A stretch of 64,000 nucleotides of DNA from Niallia circulans NBRC 13626 (GCF_001591585.1 NZ_BCVE01000023.1:1-64000), one strand, 5' to 3'; shown: positions 16,166-28,058, counted from the first letter of the stretch. Numbers and translations: made by a program. The notes: a model not told the origin generated them from the sequence alone.

Positions 16166-17106
16166 GGTATCTTCACCTCACATTATAGAGTATATTTTTT
16201 AAGGATTACACTTAATCTAGCATCAATGTGAATTAGCTTTTTTGTATTTACAAATTTTGAATTTAGCCTTGAATCCCAAAAGCTGCCTCTGTTGTCGTAA
16301 ATGTAAGAAATCTAAATTTCGATTCAGCCTTTCCTTTACTTAAGAACAGTCAATCTTAATTCTGACCATAACATTTTTTCAATACTTCATCCTCCAAAAA
16401 ATTTGCTCTCGCCAATTAAAGTTACCCTCTCAGTGTCTTTAAAGTAACAAACCCAATCTTTGAAATTATGTTCCAAGTATGTGAAGATATGAATGATTGG
16501 ATGTAATAAAAAATATTTCTTTAAACCCCTGATTACAAAACATAGTATTAAACATGTTCTAGGGTACTCCGCTCTATAAATGAGGTAAGTGTGCAATGAG
16601 CAGAAAATCTACTTTGTTCCTTATATCTTTGATAAGATCACCTGCAGCACACCATTTACATTCAAAATATACAATGGACTCTCATGGTTAACAATATCCC
16701 TTCCTCATTCCATGCTCTTTAACATTGATAAACTGCAGTGGTTGATCCCCCATAAAAACTCATAACTATTATTCATCTCGCTCAATTGCGCCTCCCATTA
16801 AGCTCTAATATAACACTTTTCTCAATTTCATTATAATAATAAAAAAAGTCTGTGGTTCAAAAATGGAACAATTTGAGACTAATTTTATCCATTTGTCCAA
16901 TTTATACAGAAACAGCGCAACTCTCGTTCTAAATAATTCTTCATTTTTCAATAAAAATTGGGCAATAATCTAGTTTAATGAGGAGTAAGGTGGAAAATTA
17001 CACTCCATCGTTTCGCTGGAGAAAAATAATAGTATATAGTCTGAGGTTCATGAAGGATTCTGTTATGAGGTGTCATCAAATATAATAACAGACAACTTTT
17101 AGACAT
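16166..17106. other. About 940 bp with no convincing gene
   Basis: All frames are broken or weak. On the minus strand near 16630-16790 a GGGAGGCG box precedes a frame that starts with an ATG, reads NNSYEFLWGINHCS and meets a TGA, then stays open as IVNHESPLYILNVNGVLQV; this looks like a short decayed gene I cannot name. A 69-codon minus-strand frame at 16387-16596 has no ribosome binding site. No promoter or RNA gene was recognised. Confidence 0.5.
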
Positions 17107-17138
17107 AAAAAAACTCCTTCCACCGAAGTGAAAAGAGT
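17107..17138 (-). terminator. Terminator of the rplM-rpsI operon
   Basis: On the minus strand ACTCTTTTCAC pairs with GTGGAAGGAGT (two G-T pairs) around a TTCG tetraloop and is followed by seven T. It lies 17 bases past the rpsI stop codon. Confidence 0.88.
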
Positions 17139-17154
17139 CTTTGAACCCCATTGA

Positions 17155-17547
17155 TTAACGTTTTGAGAACTGAGGTGCACGACGAGCGCCTTTAAGACCG
17201 TATTTTTTACGTTCTTTCATACGAGCGTCACGAGTTAATAATCCTGCGCGTTTTAATGTTGGACGGTATTCAGGATCTACTTGAAGTAAAGCACGAGCGA
17301 TACCATGACGGATAGCGCCAGCTTGACCAGTATAACCTCCACCGTTAACATTTACTAAAATATTGTAGCTTCCAGTTGTTTCAGTAGCCACTAATGGTTG
17401 TTTAACAACTTCGCGTAAAGCTGCAAACGGGATATAATTTTCGATTTCACGACCATTGATGATAATTTGTCCGTCACCTGGAACTAAACGTACACGAGCA
17501 ACAGAGCTTTTACGACGACCAGTACCGATATATTGAACCTGTGCCAT
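17155..17547 (-). CDS. rpsI: Ribosomal protein S9
   Basis: The 130-aa protein is a component of the 30S head whose C-terminal tail reaches the P-site tRNA. It starts [19 protein letters not shown] and ends in the basic QFSKR tail, both diagnostic. It follows rplM by 22 bp in the standard rplM-rpsI operon, and a strong TTCG-loop terminator ends the unit. In B. subtilis ybaJ and ybaK would follow; here the accessory block begins. Confidence 0.98.
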   Translation of the reverse strand: MAQVQYIGTGRRKSSVARVRLVPGDGQIIINGREIENYIPFAALREVVKQPLVATETTGSYNILVNVNGGGYTGQAGAIRHGIARALLQVDPEYRPTLKRAGLLTRDARMKERKKYGLKGARRAPQFSKR

Positions 17548-17569
17548 TTGTTTTACCTCCCTTTATTAA

Positions 17570-18007
17570 TTATCCACGAAGTTCGTAAACTTCTGGTTGT
17601 TGAGCTTGGTGCGGATGTTCGCTACCAGCATATACGTGTAATTTTCTAAACATTTGACGACCAAGAGAATTCTTTGGAAGCATACCTTTGATTGCAAGTT
17701 CTAACATTTGCTCTGGATATTTAGTACGCATTTCTAAAGCAGTTCTTTGCTTTAATCCACCTGGGTGCATAGAGTGACGGTAGTAAATTTTGTCAGTTAA
17801 TTTTTTACCAGTCAATTCAATTTTTGAAGCATTTAAAATAATTACATGATCACCAGTATCCACATGAGGTGTGAAAGTTGGTTTATGTTTACCACGTAGA
17901 ATTGATGCAATCTCACTAGCAAGACGCCCTAAAGTTTGGCCTTCAGCATCAATCACGTACCATTTACGATCAACATTGTTTGAATTAGCCATAAACGTTG
18001 TACGCAT
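17570..18007 (-). CDS. rplM: Ribosomal protein L13
   Basis: L13 is an early-assembling 50S protein. The 145-aa sequence matches Bacillus L13 throughout ([35 protein letters not shown]). The MRTT start at 18007 equals the Bacillus start and has a GGAGGG box. An alternative Met six residues later lacks a better box. A promoter and a leader of about 110 bases with the L13-leader type hairpin lie upstream, so the gene is probably feedback-regulated. Confidence 0.98.
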   Translation of the reverse strand: MRTTFMANSNNVDRKWYVIDAEGQTLGRLASEIASILRGKHKPTFTPHVDTGDHVIILNASKIELTGKKLTDKIYYRHSMHPGGLKQRTALEMRTKYPEQMLELAIKGMLPKNSLGRQMFRKLHVYAGSEHPHQAQQPEVYELRG

Positions 18008-18029
18008 GAGTTTCCCTCCTGAAATGTTA

Positions 18030-18125
18030 AAGTTATAGTTTGTTTTAAAATATAAATGTCTGTTCTTACGTCTATATGTTCACACAATTAAGTTCCGGGG
18101 CTTAATGTGGGTTTAAAATACATAC
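18030..18125 (-). promoter_or_regulatory. Probable L13 leader (ribosomal protein autoregulatory RNA)
   Basis: The transcribed leader before rplM contains the conserved-looking stretch TTTAAACCCACATTAAGCCC and a small stem TTAAG/CTTAA around CCCCGGAA. Position and size fit the L13 leader family known in Bacillus. The structure was judged by eye, so the family assignment rests mostly on location. Confidence 0.5.
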
Positions 18126-18131
18126 CATATT

Positions 18132-18160
18132 ATGATATATCCTAGAGTAGCATATGTCAA
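18132..18160 (-). promoter_or_regulatory. Sigma-A promoter of rplM-rpsI
   Basis: On the minus strand a perfect -35 TTGACA (18155-18160) is separated by 17 bp from the -10 TATCAT (18132-18137). It lies about 125 bp before the rplM start and just after truA, so rplM-rpsI can be transcribed independently of the ecf-truA genes. Confidence 0.82.
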
Positions 18161-18336
18161 GGGAATGTTACACCAGGTTTAGTTGTTATGAGAAAAAAAT
18201 CTTTTTTTCGTGACTTTTACTCAAAGAACAACACTTTTTACTTATAAGAAAAGGATTCCTTGGTCACTTTCTGTACTCTTTTTGGAAAAGGAGGAAAGCA
18301 TTAGTCTCCTCTCCCCAGCGTCGCAAGAATCATGGT

Positions 18337-19074
18337 TTAATACCATACCTTCCAAAGATACAATCCATTTGCAGAGGCTGTTTTTCCTGCTGCCTTTCTA
18401 TCCTTTTTCTCTAAAATTACGGGAATATCTTGTGGTAACTTTTTCCCTCTTCCTACATCTAATAAGGTACCGACCATAATCCGCACCATATTATAAAGGA
18501 ATCCATTCCCTTGGAAAGAAAAAATTAACATATTGTCTTCCTCTGTAAGCTTTACTCCAGTAATCGTTCTTACTTTTCTTTCTTTGTCTGTTTTAGCAGA
18601 GCAAAAACTAGTAAAATCATACTCTCCAATAAAATAACTTAGTGCTTCCCTCATCGCCTCCATATTTAGAGCATATGGATAATAATAGGCATAATTACGT
18701 TTAAAGGGATCTCTCCGCTCTCCTAATTGAATAAAATAGCGATACTCTTTCGCCGTTACATTATATCTGGCATGAAAGGAGTCGGGTACTGTCTCTGCAT
18801 CTGCAACCACAATATCGTGAGGTAAAAGAGTATTTAGGGCAATCGGCCACTTATCTGCAGGTATATCAAGAGAGCTATCAAAATGAATAACTTGTCCCTT
18901 TGCATGTACGCCAGCATCCGTTCTACCCGAAGCTTGAATCTTTACTTCTACTCCTTTATGGAGCTTTTTTAAAGCCTTTTCGATTTCCCCTTGTATGGTT
19001 CGATCCTTTGGCTGGATTTGAAACCCACTATAATTCGATCCATCATAGCTAATTGTACATTTATATCTTTGCAT
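18337..19074 (-). CDS. truA: tRNA pseudouridine(38-40) synthase TruA
   Basis: TruA isomerises uridines 38-40 in the anticodon arm of many tRNAs. The catalytic Asp lies in the motif [13 protein letters not shown] near residue 55. [14 protein letters not shown] at the start and [15 protein letters not shown] near the end are family hallmarks. I chose the ATG at 19074, which has GGAG six bases upstream. The ATG at 19086 overlaps the ecfT stop and is possible. It is the last gene of the ecfA1-ecfA2-ecfT-truA run, as in Bacillus. Confidence 0.95.
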   Translation of the reverse strand: MQRYKCTISYDGSNYSGFQIQPKDRTIQGEIEKALKKLHKGVEVKIQASGRTDAGVHAKGQVIHFDSSLDIPADKWPIALNTLLPHDIVVADAETVPDSFHARYNVTAKEYRYFIQLGERRDPFKRNYAYYYPYALNMEAMREALSYFIGEYDFTSFCSAKTDKERKVRTITGVKLTEEDNMLIFSFQGNGFLYNMVRIMVGTLLDVGRGKKLPQDIPVILEKKDRKAAGKTASANGLYLWKVWY

Positions 19075-19085
19075 CGCATTCTCCA

Positions 19086-19880
19086 TTATGTTCTTAACAC
19101 AAACAGCATAGCTGTTATTAGTAACAGAATAATAATCATTATGGTATCAATAGGATTCCAGATTAATTGGCGGTATTTCGTTCTTCCTTCTCCACCTTGA
19201 TAGCCACGTGCCTCCATCGCAATAGCAAGCTCCTCTGCTCTTTTAAAGGAATTAACAAATAAAGGGATCAATAAAGGAATAATTGCTTGTACACGGCTTT
19301 TAATGGAGCCACTAGAGAATTCTACCCCTCTTGCCATCTGAGCCTTCATAATCTTTTCTGTCTCATCCATTAAAGTCGGAATAAATCGCAAGGAGATAGA
19401 CATCATAAGCGCCAGCTCATAAACAGGAAATTTCACCTTTTTTAGTGGACCTAATAATGTTTCAATTGCATCCGTTAACTCAATTGGCGTAGTTGTCAGC
19501 GTAAGCAAGGATGTCATGATAATGAGCAAGAAGAAGCGAATAGAAATGAGAATCCCCATTCTAATACCTTCTTTATAAATCGTAATCCATCCCCATTCAA
19601 ACAATAGCTCTCCATTCTTCGTGAAAAAAATATGCAAAATAAACGTAAAAATAATTAACCAAAAAATTGGCCTCAGTCCTAAATAAATGTACTTAATCGG
19701 TACATTGGAGATGGCGACTAAAGTACCTACATATACAATCAATAGCAAATAGCTCCAAATATTATTAGCCAAAAATACAATACAAATAAATAGGAAAACA
19801 AGTAGTAACTTGGAACGAGGATCCATTCTGTGTAATGTAGAATCAACGGGAATAAAACGCCCTATAATCATTTTTCCCAT
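19086..19880 (-). CDS. ecfT: ECF transporter transmembrane subunit EcfT
   Basis: EcfT is the membrane scaffold of energy-coupling factor vitamin transporters and joins the two ATPases to exchangeable S components. The 264-aa protein has six hydrophobic segments and the two coupling-helix motifs with conserved Ala-Arg-Gly: AQMARGVEF and AMEARGYQG. It overlaps ecfA2 by one base and truA abuts it. No substrate-binding S subunit is encoded nearby, so this is the general group II module shared by S components encoded elsewhere. Confidence 0.95.
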   Translation of the reverse strand: MGKMIIGRFIPVDSTLHRMDPRSKLLLVFLFICIVFLANNIWSYLLLIVYVGTLVAISNVPIKYIYLGLRPIFWLIIFTFILHIFFTKNGELLFEWGWITIYKEGIRMGILISIRFFLLIIMTSLLTLTTTPIELTDAIETLLGPLKKVKFPVYELALMMSISLRFIPTLMDETEKIMKAQMARGVEFSSGSIKSRVQAIIPLLIPLFVNSFKRAEELAIAMEARGYQGGEGRTKYRQLIWNPIDTIMIIILLLITAMLFVLRT

Positions 19881-20752
19881 TAACTGCTCCCTACTTTCTT
19901 CTGAAGATACACTGCTAACTCATCCGTAAAATCTTCCATGTTTAAGTGAACCCGTTCCATCTTCATTCCGAATTTTGCTTCTACTTTCTTTTGGAATCGT
20001 ACAACTTCAGGAACATTCAATCCAATAGCAGCTAAATCCTCTGCTTCTTTAAAAATTTCTATTGGAGTCCCTTGACGATGAACTTTCCCTTTATTCATAA
20101 TGACTATTTGATCTGCATAATGAGCAGCATCCTCCATACTATGTGTAACTAGAACAGTCGTTAAATTTCGCTCTTTATGAAGCTTATAAAACATATCCAT
20201 AATTTCTCGTCTGCCTCTTGGATCTAAGCCAGCTGTCGGCTCGTCTAATACAAGTACATCTGGTTCCATAGCCAGCACACCAGCAATAGCTATTCTTCTC
20301 ATCTGACCGCCTGATAAATCAAACGGAGATTTCATAAGAAAATCTTCCGACAATCCTACCTCACTTAATGCCTTCACAGCTCTGATCTTTGCTTCTGATT
20401 CAGGAATACCAAAATTGAGAGGACCAAAACAGATATCCTTTTCTACTGTTTCTTCAAACAACTGTTGTTCTGGAAACTGAAAAACAATGCCCACTCTTTG
20501 CCGGATACTCCGTAAGTTCTTATGTTTCTGTCCACCCTCAAGTATACGGTCACCTATTACCACTTTCCCTTTAGACGGGGTTAAAAGAGCATTAAGATGC
20601 TGTAAAATGGTAGATTTACCTGAACCAGTATGACCTATAACGGCAACATAACTTCCAGAAGGAATATTAAAACTTACATCCTCTATCGCCAAGCGCTCAA
20701 ACGGAGAATTTTCCTGGTAACGATACTCTACTTTTTGAAGTGAGATGTCCAT
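19880..20752 (-). CDS. ecfA2: ECF transporter ATPase EcfA2
   Basis: The second ATPase of the ECF module, 290 aa. Walker A is GHTGSGKST, the Q loop is FQFPEQQLFEETV, the ABC signature is LSGGQMRRIAIAG and Walker B is VLVLDEPTAGLD, followed by the H loop THS. The FPEQQLF stretch distinguishes EcfA2 from EcfA1. Its start lies inside the end of ecfA1 (25-base overlap), implying coupled translation of the heterodimer. Confidence 0.95.
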   Translation of the reverse strand: MDISLQKVEYRYQENSPFERLAIEDVSFNIPSGSYVAVIGHTGSGKSTILQHLNALLTPSKGKVVIGDRILEGGQKHKNLRSIRQRVGIVFQFPEQQLFEETVEKDICFGPLNFGIPESEAKIRAVKALSEVGLSEDFLMKSPFDLSGGQMRRIAIAGVLAMEPDVLVLDEPTAGLDPRGRREIMDMFYKLHKERNLTTVLVTHSMEDAAHYADQIVIMNKGKVHRQGTPIEIFKEAEDLAAIGLNVPEVVRFQKKVEAKFGMKMERVHLNMEDFTDELAVYLQKKVGSS

Positions 20753-21567
20753 ATGCCTGTCACCAACTCTTCTTCTGTTAAATATATTTCCTCTAATGAA
20801 ATACCTTTGTTTATTAAGCTTTCTCTAACCTTAATAGTAAAAGGTATATCTAAACCTATTTCAACAAGTTCCTTCTGCAGTTTAAATATTTCCTTAGGAC
20901 TACCTTCCTTATATACCCTACCCTTATTCATTACGATAATCCGGTCTGCCTTAGCAGCTTCATCTAGGTCATGAGTAATCGAGATAATGGTCATATTTTC
21001 TTTTTGCAGCTCTCTCATAATATCAAAGACTTCTTCTCTTCCCTGAGGATCAAGCATAGAGGTAGCCTCATCTAATATGATAATTTCAGGTTTCAATGCA
21101 ATTATTCCTGCAATAGCAACTCTCTGTTTTTGTCCTCCAGACAGATGGTGCGGCTCTTGATCAAGAAAAGATAACATCTTTACTTTTTCCAAAGAACGCT
21201 CTACTCTTGTTACCATCTCACTTCTTGGAACAGCGTTATTTTCTAAACCAAAAGCCACATCATCCTTCACCGTTGTACCAACAAACTGGTTATCAGGATT
21301 CTGGAATACCATTCCTACCTTTTTCCTTATGTCCCACACAGACTCCTCCGTTATCGGAATACCATCGATGACTATAGAACCTTCATGAGAGTATTGTAAT
21401 CCATTTAATAACTTCGCTAACGTAGATTTACCTGAACCATTATGTCCAACTATCGCAACCCACTCACCAGCGTTTACATGAAAAGAAACATGATTAAGGG
21501 CAAATTCTGTCTGCTCCTCATATTTAAAAGATACATCTTCTACCTTTACTAAAATCTTTTGGTCCAT
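20728..21567 (-). CDS. ecfA1: ECF transporter ATPase EcfA1
   Basis: The first ATPase of the module, 279 aa, with Walker A GHNGSGKST, Q loop FQNPDNQFVGTTV, signature LSGGQKQRVAIAG, Walker B IIILDEATSMLDP and H loop THD. FQNPDNQ is typical of EcfA1. In B. subtilis the gene follows rplQ; here about 500 bases with two hairpin terminators separate them, so the ecf genes are probably transcribed from their own promoter. Confidence 0.95.
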   Translation of the reverse strand: MDQKILVKVEDVSFKYEEQTEFALNHVSFHVNAGEWVAIVGHNGSGKSTLAKLLNGLQYSHEGSIVIDGIPITEESVWDIRKKVGMVFQNPDNQFVGTTVKDDVAFGLENNAVPRSEMVTRVERSLEKVKMLSFLDQEPHHLSGGQKQRVAIAGIIALKPEIIILDEATSMLDPQGREEVFDIMRELQKENMTIISITHDLDEAAKADRIIVMNKGRVYKEGSPKEIFKLQKELVEIGLDIPFTIKVRESLINKGISLEEIYLTEEELVTGIWTSHFKK

Positions 21568-21709
21568 TACATTCCCACCATTTACCTGCCAGATATTGTT
21601 GATTATAAATAAAGTAAAATTACTACATTCCTATTAATGACTATCAACCTGCATGTAATAACCCACTGAAAATATTTCAATTTTTTATTCTAACTCATTG
21701 TTAAAGCAA

Positions 21710-21740
21710 GATAAAAAAATAAACTCGCCAATTGGGCGAG
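21710..21740 (-). terminator. Intrinsic terminator downstream of rplQ (second)
   Basis: CTCGCC pairs with GGCGAG around a 5-base loop, followed on the minus strand by TTTATTTTTTT. It lies between the rplQ-proximal hairpin and ecfA1. The 21568-22062 stretch holds no open frame worth reporting beyond these two hairpins. Confidence 0.7.
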
Positions 21741-21862
21741 CTTTGAATTGGTTTAACATAAGATTATTTGTATAATCTTTGATATCCTTTTTCTATGCTT
21801 GTTAAATATATCTTATGGTATTCCACTTCTTAGCACCCTGCAGTTCTAATAAAACATGAAAA

Positions 21863-21912
21863 AAGCCCGCACCTCTTTCTAACGATTTAAATCCAAAGAA
21901 GAGGTGCACGAG
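21863..21912 (-). terminator. Terminator of the S10-spc-alpha operon after rplQ
   Basis: On the minus strand GCACCTCTT pairs with AAGAGGTGC over a 21-base loop, with added GC pairs outside, followed by GGGCTTTTTT. It is the first strong hairpin after rplQ and probably ends the superoperon. Confidence 0.72.
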
Positions 21913-22062
21913 CTAGACGAGTCATTAAAAAAGATAAATGCTCATCATAACACTCTATATTGGCTTGATCTAAAAGTGAGGATTATTAAAGAAAAAGGGC
22001 ACTTGAACAAGTTTCATAACAATATAAACTGTCCCGCACCCTAAGTTTCTTTGAAAATCCTA

Positions 22063-22425
22063 TTACACTAACTCGATAATTACCATTGGTGCTCCGTCTC
22101 CACGACGAGGTCCCATTTTCATGATACGAGTGTAACCACCTTGACGATCAGTATAACGAGCAGCAACATCACTGAACAACTTTTGTACAGCATCTTGGTT
22201 TGTTTCAGCATTAGCAACTTCATGACGTACATAAGCAGCTGCTTGACGACGTGCATGTAGATCTCCACGTTTACCAAGTGTAATCATTTTTTCTACAACA
22301 GAACGAAGTTCTTTTGCACGAGCTTCAGTTGTTTCAATGCGCTCATTGATGATTAAGTCTGTAGTTAAGTCACGTAACATAGCTTTACGTTGTGCGCTTG
22401 TGCGTCCTAACTTTCTGTAACCCAT
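22063..22425 (-). CDS. rplQ: Ribosomal protein L17
   Basis: L17 lines the 50S peptide-exit region. The 120-aa protein starts [19 protein letters not shown] and ends APMVIIELV as in Bacillus. The open frame extends 10 codons upstream, but the ATG at 22425 has AGGAGGGA at good distance and gives the family length. It follows rpoA and is the last gene of the superoperon. Confidence 0.97.
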   Translation of the reverse strand: MGYRKLGRTSAQRKAMLRDLTTDLIINERIETTEARAKELRSVVEKMITLGKRGDLHARRQAAAYVRHEVANAETNQDAVQKLFSDVAARYTDRQGGYTRIMKMGPRRGDGAPMVIIELV

Positions 22426-22489
22426 GTGAGATTCCCTCCTTTTGTTAAAATACAAGCTTTATAGATATCGTTCATAATCAAGAGACTTC

Positions 22490-23434
22490 TCAGTCGTCTT
22501 TTCTTAATCCTAATCCAAGCTCTTCTAATTTATGTTTTACTTCTTCAAGAGATTTTCTACCTAAGTTTCGAACTTTCATCATATCTTCTTCCGTCTTATT
22601 CGCTAATTCTTGTACGGTATTAATACCAGCACGTTTTAAGCAGTTATAAGAACGAACAGAAAGATCTAATTCTTCGATTGTCATCTCAAGAACTTTTTCT
22701 TTTTGATCTTCTTCTTTTTCTACCATAATCTCAGCATTCTGTGCTTCGTCAGTTAATCCAACAAAGATATTCAAATGCTCAGTTAAAATCTTTGCACCAA
22801 GTGCGATAGCATCTTGAGGACCTGTACTACCGTCAGTCCACACGTCAAAAGTTAACTTATCATAATTAGTCAATTGACCAACACGAGTATTCTCTACTTG
22901 ATAAGAAACACGAGATACTGGCGTAAAGATAGAGTCAATAGGAATTACACCAATAGGTTGATCTTCACGTTTATTTTGCTCTGCTGGTGTGTATCCACGG
23001 CCACGCTTTGCAGTTAAACGCATGCGGAAATTTCCGTTACTACCTAATGTTGCGATATGAAGATCTGGATTTAAGATCTCTACATCACTATCATGTGTAA
23101 TGTCTGCTGCTGTTACTACCCCTGCACCTTGCATATCAATCTCTAAAGTTTTTTCATCATCAGAGTATATTTTCAATGCTAGCTTTTTGATATTTAATAT
23201 GATAGCTGTAACATCTTCTACGACGCCTTCAATAGTTGAGAACTCATGAAGTACCCCATCAATTTGAATGGATGTGACAGCGGCACCTGGCAGTGAGGAT
23301 AGTAGAATACGACGTAAGGAGTTACCCAAAGTAGTACCATATCCACGCTCAAGTGGCTCTACGACGAACTTACCATATTTGGCATCATCGTTGATCTCAA
23401 CCGTTTCGATTTTTGGTTTTTCTATTTCGATCAT
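22490..23434 (-). CDS. rpoA: RNA polymerase alpha subunit
   Basis: The 314-aa subunit has the N-terminal dimerisation domain (to about 230), with [21 protein letters not shown] near residue 30, an acidic linker, and the C-terminal domain that contacts UP elements and activators (about 245-314, with [13 protein letters not shown]). The ATG at 23434 has GGAGGG upstream and equals the Bacillus start; 13 in-frame codons further upstream have no support. It lies between rpsK and rplQ in the alpha operon. Confidence 0.98.
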   Translation of the reverse strand: MIEIEKPKIETVEINDDAKYGKFVVEPLERGYGTTLGNSLRRILLSSLPGAAVTSIQIDGVLHEFSTIEGVVEDVTAIILNIKKLALKIYSDDEKTLEIDMQGAGVVTAADITHDSDVEILNPDLHIATLGSNGNFRMRLTAKRGRGYTPAEQNKREDQPIGVIPIDSIFTPVSRVSYQVENTRVGQLTNYDKLTFDVWTDGSTGPQDAIALGAKILTEHLNIFVGLTDEAQNAEIMVEKEEDQKEKVLEMTIEELDLSVRSYNCLKRAGINTVQELANKTEEDMMKVRNLGRKSLEEVKHKLEELGLGLRKDD

Positions 23435-23606
23435 CAAGATATACCCTCCTTCAAAACGTCGAAACCTCGGCAATTTTTACCGAAATTCCCCATGTTTACG
23501 TTCCCGCTTGTGCACAACAACTGGGTTAGTTAATAAATCTGTACGGGTTCTAAAAGTTTTAGTCATATCCCATTATAGACAAGGATAGAAAATTTATACA
23601 GAAAAA

Positions 23607-24011
<405 letters not shown>

Positions 24012-24018
24012 TTACCGA

Positions 24019-24384
24019 TTATTTTTTCTTATTAGCTACAGTCTTACGAGGACCTTTGCGAGTACGAGCGTTGTTTTTCGTGTTTTGTCCACGAACTGGT
24101 AAACCACGACGGTGACGAAGGCCACGGTAGCAACCAATTTCCATTAGACGCTTAATATTTAAAGAAATCTCACGACGAAGATCCCCTTCTACTTTTAAAC
24201 CGTCAATGATATCACGGATCTTGTTTAATTCATCTTCCGTTAAATCACGAACGCGTGTATCTTCAGAAACACCAGCTTCTGCTAATACTTTTTGTGCAGT
24301 ATTTTTTCCAATACCGTAAATGTAAGTTAAAGATATTACTACACGTTTTTCACGTGGAATATCCACACCAGCAATACGTGCCAT
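24019..24384 (-). CDS. rpsM: Ribosomal protein S13
   Basis: S13 in the 30S head forms bridges to the 50S subunit. It is 121 aa long, opens with [13 protein letters not shown] and has the [23 protein letters not shown]-terminal motif that contacts tRNA and 16S rRNA. It is 22 bases upstream of rpsK. Confidence 0.98.
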   Translation of the reverse strand: MARIAGVDIPREKRVVISLTYIYGIGKNTAQKVLAEAGVSEDTRVRDLTEDELNKIRDIIDGLKVEGDLRREISLNIKRLMEIGCYRGLRHRRGLPVRGQNTKNNARTRKGPRKTVANKKK

Positions 24385-24406
24385 CTATATGCGCACCTCC
24401 TTGTTA

Positions 24407-24776
<370 letters not shown>

Positions 24777-25610
24777 CGAAAATCTCTCCTTTCCATAAAA
24801 AAATACGAGATCCATCTTAACTAATATAGCAAAGTGTAGCTCTTCTTGTCACACGATCGGTGTACATTAAACTACTCTGAACTGCTCCTATAATATAATA
24901 TAACTGCATTTAACTGCAACTAATTGATTATACCATAAGAGAAGGTACTTCGTCCGCTATTAATTATAAAAAAATATAATAATAGGCAAAGAAATAGAAA
25001 AAGGTTTAATGCTACCAACTAAACTTAGCATTGCTAGATCATTCATTTTAAGAAAGAAATGATCTTTCCTCTCATTACGAATATTCTATCAACAGCCTTG
25101 TGTCTTATCGTATCGAAGTATACAAGCATTTATATGACCTTTTTCAAGAAAAATTATCATTCTTCATGAGTCTAGCCTTAAAACTTCCCACTCATACTTG
25201 GTTTCACTTGAAAAGCCACATAGATTTCGTATTTCAAGGATTTCGTAGACTGTTCGACAACTGCACACCTGTTTCTAATACCAATCGTCATAATAGAAAG
25301 AATAATAGTTACATTACCTTCTTCACTACTAGATAAAAAAGCAATTCAAGCGGAGTTACCATGAAATCCAAAATACTCTGCACCAATTATCTAAATTGAT
25401 TAATCTTTTAACGAAGATAAACATGTCAAAATAACACGGTTATGCTTTTTTTGTTACAGATATAACCATGAAAATTATTATACCTTTTGAAAAAAGGAAA
25501 TGCATCATGTTTAGGAATAAACTCCTCAGCCATTTCATCCCAATTCTTCTATTTATTATCTCTGATTTATTCCATGCTAGAGAACAGATTAGTCAAAGCA
25601 AAAGTTACTC
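24777..25610. other. 834-bp stretch lacking map and the KOW gene
   Basis: In Bacillus this slot between adk and infA holds map (methionine aminopeptidase) and a small KOW-domain ribosomal-like gene. I find neither of them nor any trace of MAP motifs (GxGHGVG, or the GDxVxxDxG site) in any frame. Open frames on the plus strand at 25100-25336 and 25468-25692 lack ribosome binding sites and resemble nothing. The sequence is AT-rich and seems non-coding. Confidence 0.7.
24927..24936 (-). promoter_or_regulatory. Candidate extended -10 promoter of infA
   Basis: On the minus strand TGGTATAAT gives a perfect -10 hexamer (24927-24932) with the TG of an extended -10. The -35 region is weak. It lies about 150 bp before the infA start and could drive the distal half of the superoperon now that map is gone from this position. 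Confidence 0.5.
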
Positions 25611-26273
<663 letters not shown>

Positions 26274-26322
26274 TCAAGTTCTCTTACATAAAATTCAAGG
26301 GACAAGCGTCCCCTAAATTATA

Positions 26323-27618
26323 CTATTTAATAAAACCTTTATAGTGTCGTTTTACTAATTGAGATTCTAATTGCTTCATTGTTTCCAATGCCACCCCAAC
26401 CACGATTATAATACTTGTTCCGCCAATCTGAGCCGATTGTGGAAGCCCTGCAATATTAATGAAAAATACAGGAAGTATTGCAATAATGGCTAAGAATAGA
26501 GCTCCAACTAGTGTTAAACGAGATAGAACACGTGATAAATAATCTTGCGTACTTTTACCAGGTCGAATACCTGGAATATATCCACCTTGTTTTTTCAGGT
26601 TTTCAGAAACTTGTTCTGGATTCACCTGAATGAAAGCATAGAAATAAGTAAAAGCAAGGATTAATACCGTATATATAATCATTCCTATTGGATGAGTATA
26701 GTCAAATACTCTTTGTATCCAGGAAGTAACGTCGTTTTGCGGTAAGAATGATGCAATAGTTCTCGGTGTAACCAAGAAGGAAACTGCAAAGATAACTGGA
26801 ATAACACCAGCAGAGTTTACTTTCAACGGTAAATGTGTTGATTGTCCACCTGTGCTGCTATTTCCGTTTACCATTCTTTTAGCATATTGAATTGGTATCT
26901 TTCTAAGAGCTTGCTGAATGAAAATTACTCCTACTACTATTGCAATGACAGCTAGAACGATTAAAGCTAACGTAACAATATTAAGGAATAATTGATCACC
27001 CGGGTTGTCAAACTGCTGAGCATAGATTTGATTAGCAATAGAAGGAATTCCGGCTGCGATACCAGCAAAAATGATAATAGAAATACCATTCCCAACCCCT
27101 TTAGAAGTAATTAGTTCTCCTAACCACATTAAAAAGGCTGTACCAGCTGTTAACACAAGAGAAATTACCAAATACGATGAAAATCCAGGTTTTGTAATCA
27201 ATGCACCACCAGCAAGATTATTAAAACCGTATGACATACCAAAACCTTGGATAAGTGCTAGAACGATTGTAAAGTAACGCGTAAACTGCGTTAATTTTCT
27301 TCGTCCAGCCTCACCCTGTTTTGACCATTCCGTAAATTTTGGTACAACATCCATTTGTAATAAGCTTACAATAATAGACGCTGTAATATACGGCATGATT
27401 CCCATTGCAAGAATAGAAAAATTCTTTAGTGCTCCACCACCGAAAGTATTTAAAATTCCGAAGGCGCTAAAAGCATCTTGTGCTTTTAAAAAGTCTGCAT
27501 TCACATACGGTACAGGAATAAATGTACCAAGACGAAATATAATCAACATTAATAGGGTGAATATGATTTTTCGTCTTATTTCACCCACGCGCATAAAATT
27601 GGAGATTGTCTGAAACAT
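26323..27618 (-). CDS. secY: Preprotein translocase subunit SecY
   Basis: SecY is the protein-conducting channel of the Sec pathway. The 431-aa membrane protein has ten transmembrane helices and the family signatures GIMPYITASII (helix 2) and EQVSENLKKQGGYIPGIRPG (cytoplasmic loop contacting SecA). Its start overlaps the rplO stop by one base, giving coupled translation. SecE is encoded later in this window. Confidence 0.98.
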   Translation of the reverse strand: MFQTISNFMRVGEIRRKIIFTLLMLIIFRLGTFIPVPYVNADFLKAQDAFSAFGILNTFGGGALKNFSILAMGIMPYITASIIVSLLQMDVVPKFTEWSKQGEAGRRKLTQFTRYFTIVLALIQGFGMSYGFNNLAGGALITKPGFSSYLVISLVLTAGTAFLMWLGELITSKGVGNGISIIIFAGIAAGIPSIANQIYAQQFDNPGDQLFLNIVTLALIVLAVIAIVVGVIFIQQALRKIPIQYAKRMVNGNSSTGGQSTHLPLKVNSAGVIPVIFAVSFLVTPRTIASFLPQNDVTSWIQRVFDYTHPIGMIIYTVLILAFTYFYAFIQVNPEQVSENLKKQGGYIPGIRPGKSTQDYLSRVLSRLTLVGALFLAIIAILPVFFINIAGLPQSAQIGGTSIIIVVGVALETMKQLESQLVKRHYKGFIK

Positions 27619-28058
27619 CAGATCACCTCTGTTTGACCGCCGGCAGCTTCAATAGCTTCCTTTGCAGCAGAGGAGAATTTATGAGCTTTAACAGTAAGCT
27701 TTTTCTCTACGTTGCCTTTTGCAAGAATCTTAATTCCTGCTTTTTCGTTGCTAACAACTCCTGTTTCGATAAGAAGTTCTGGAGTTACTTCAGTTCCCTC
27801 TTCAAAACGATTTAGAGTATCTAAATTAACAATAGCGTATTCTTTACGGTTGATATTAGTAAAACCACGTTTAGGTAAACGACGGAATAAAGGCGTTTGA
27901 CCACCTTCGAATCCAGGTCTTACACCCCCACCTGAACGTGCGTTTTGACCTTTATGACCTTTACCAGCAGTTTTACCATTACCTGAACCGATACCGCGCC
28001 CTTTGCGTTTACGTTCTTGACGAGAACCTTCTGCAGGTTTTAATTCATGAAGTTTCAT
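27618..28058 (-). CDS. rplO: Ribosomal protein L15
   Basis: The 146-aa L15 of the 50S core has the extended Gly/Lys/Arg-rich N-terminal arm ([20 protein letters not shown]) and the conserved [14 protein letters not shown] segment. It overlaps secY by one base and follows rpmD. Confidence 0.98.
   Translation of the reverse strand: MKLHELKPAEGSRQERKRKGRGIGSGNGKTAGKGHKGQNARSGGGVRPGFEGGQTPLFRRLPKRGFTNINRKEYAIVNLDTLNRFEEGTEVTPELLIETGVVSNEKAGIKILAKGNVEKKLTVKAHKFSSAAKEAIEAAGGQTEVI

Noticed and set aside
16387-16596. 69-codon minus-strand frame before rpsI
   Set aside because: No ribosome binding site and an unlikely amino-acid composition for a real protein.
18210-18479. 89-codon plus-strand frame at the truA 3' end
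   Set aside because: It largely lies antisense to truA and has no ribosome binding site.
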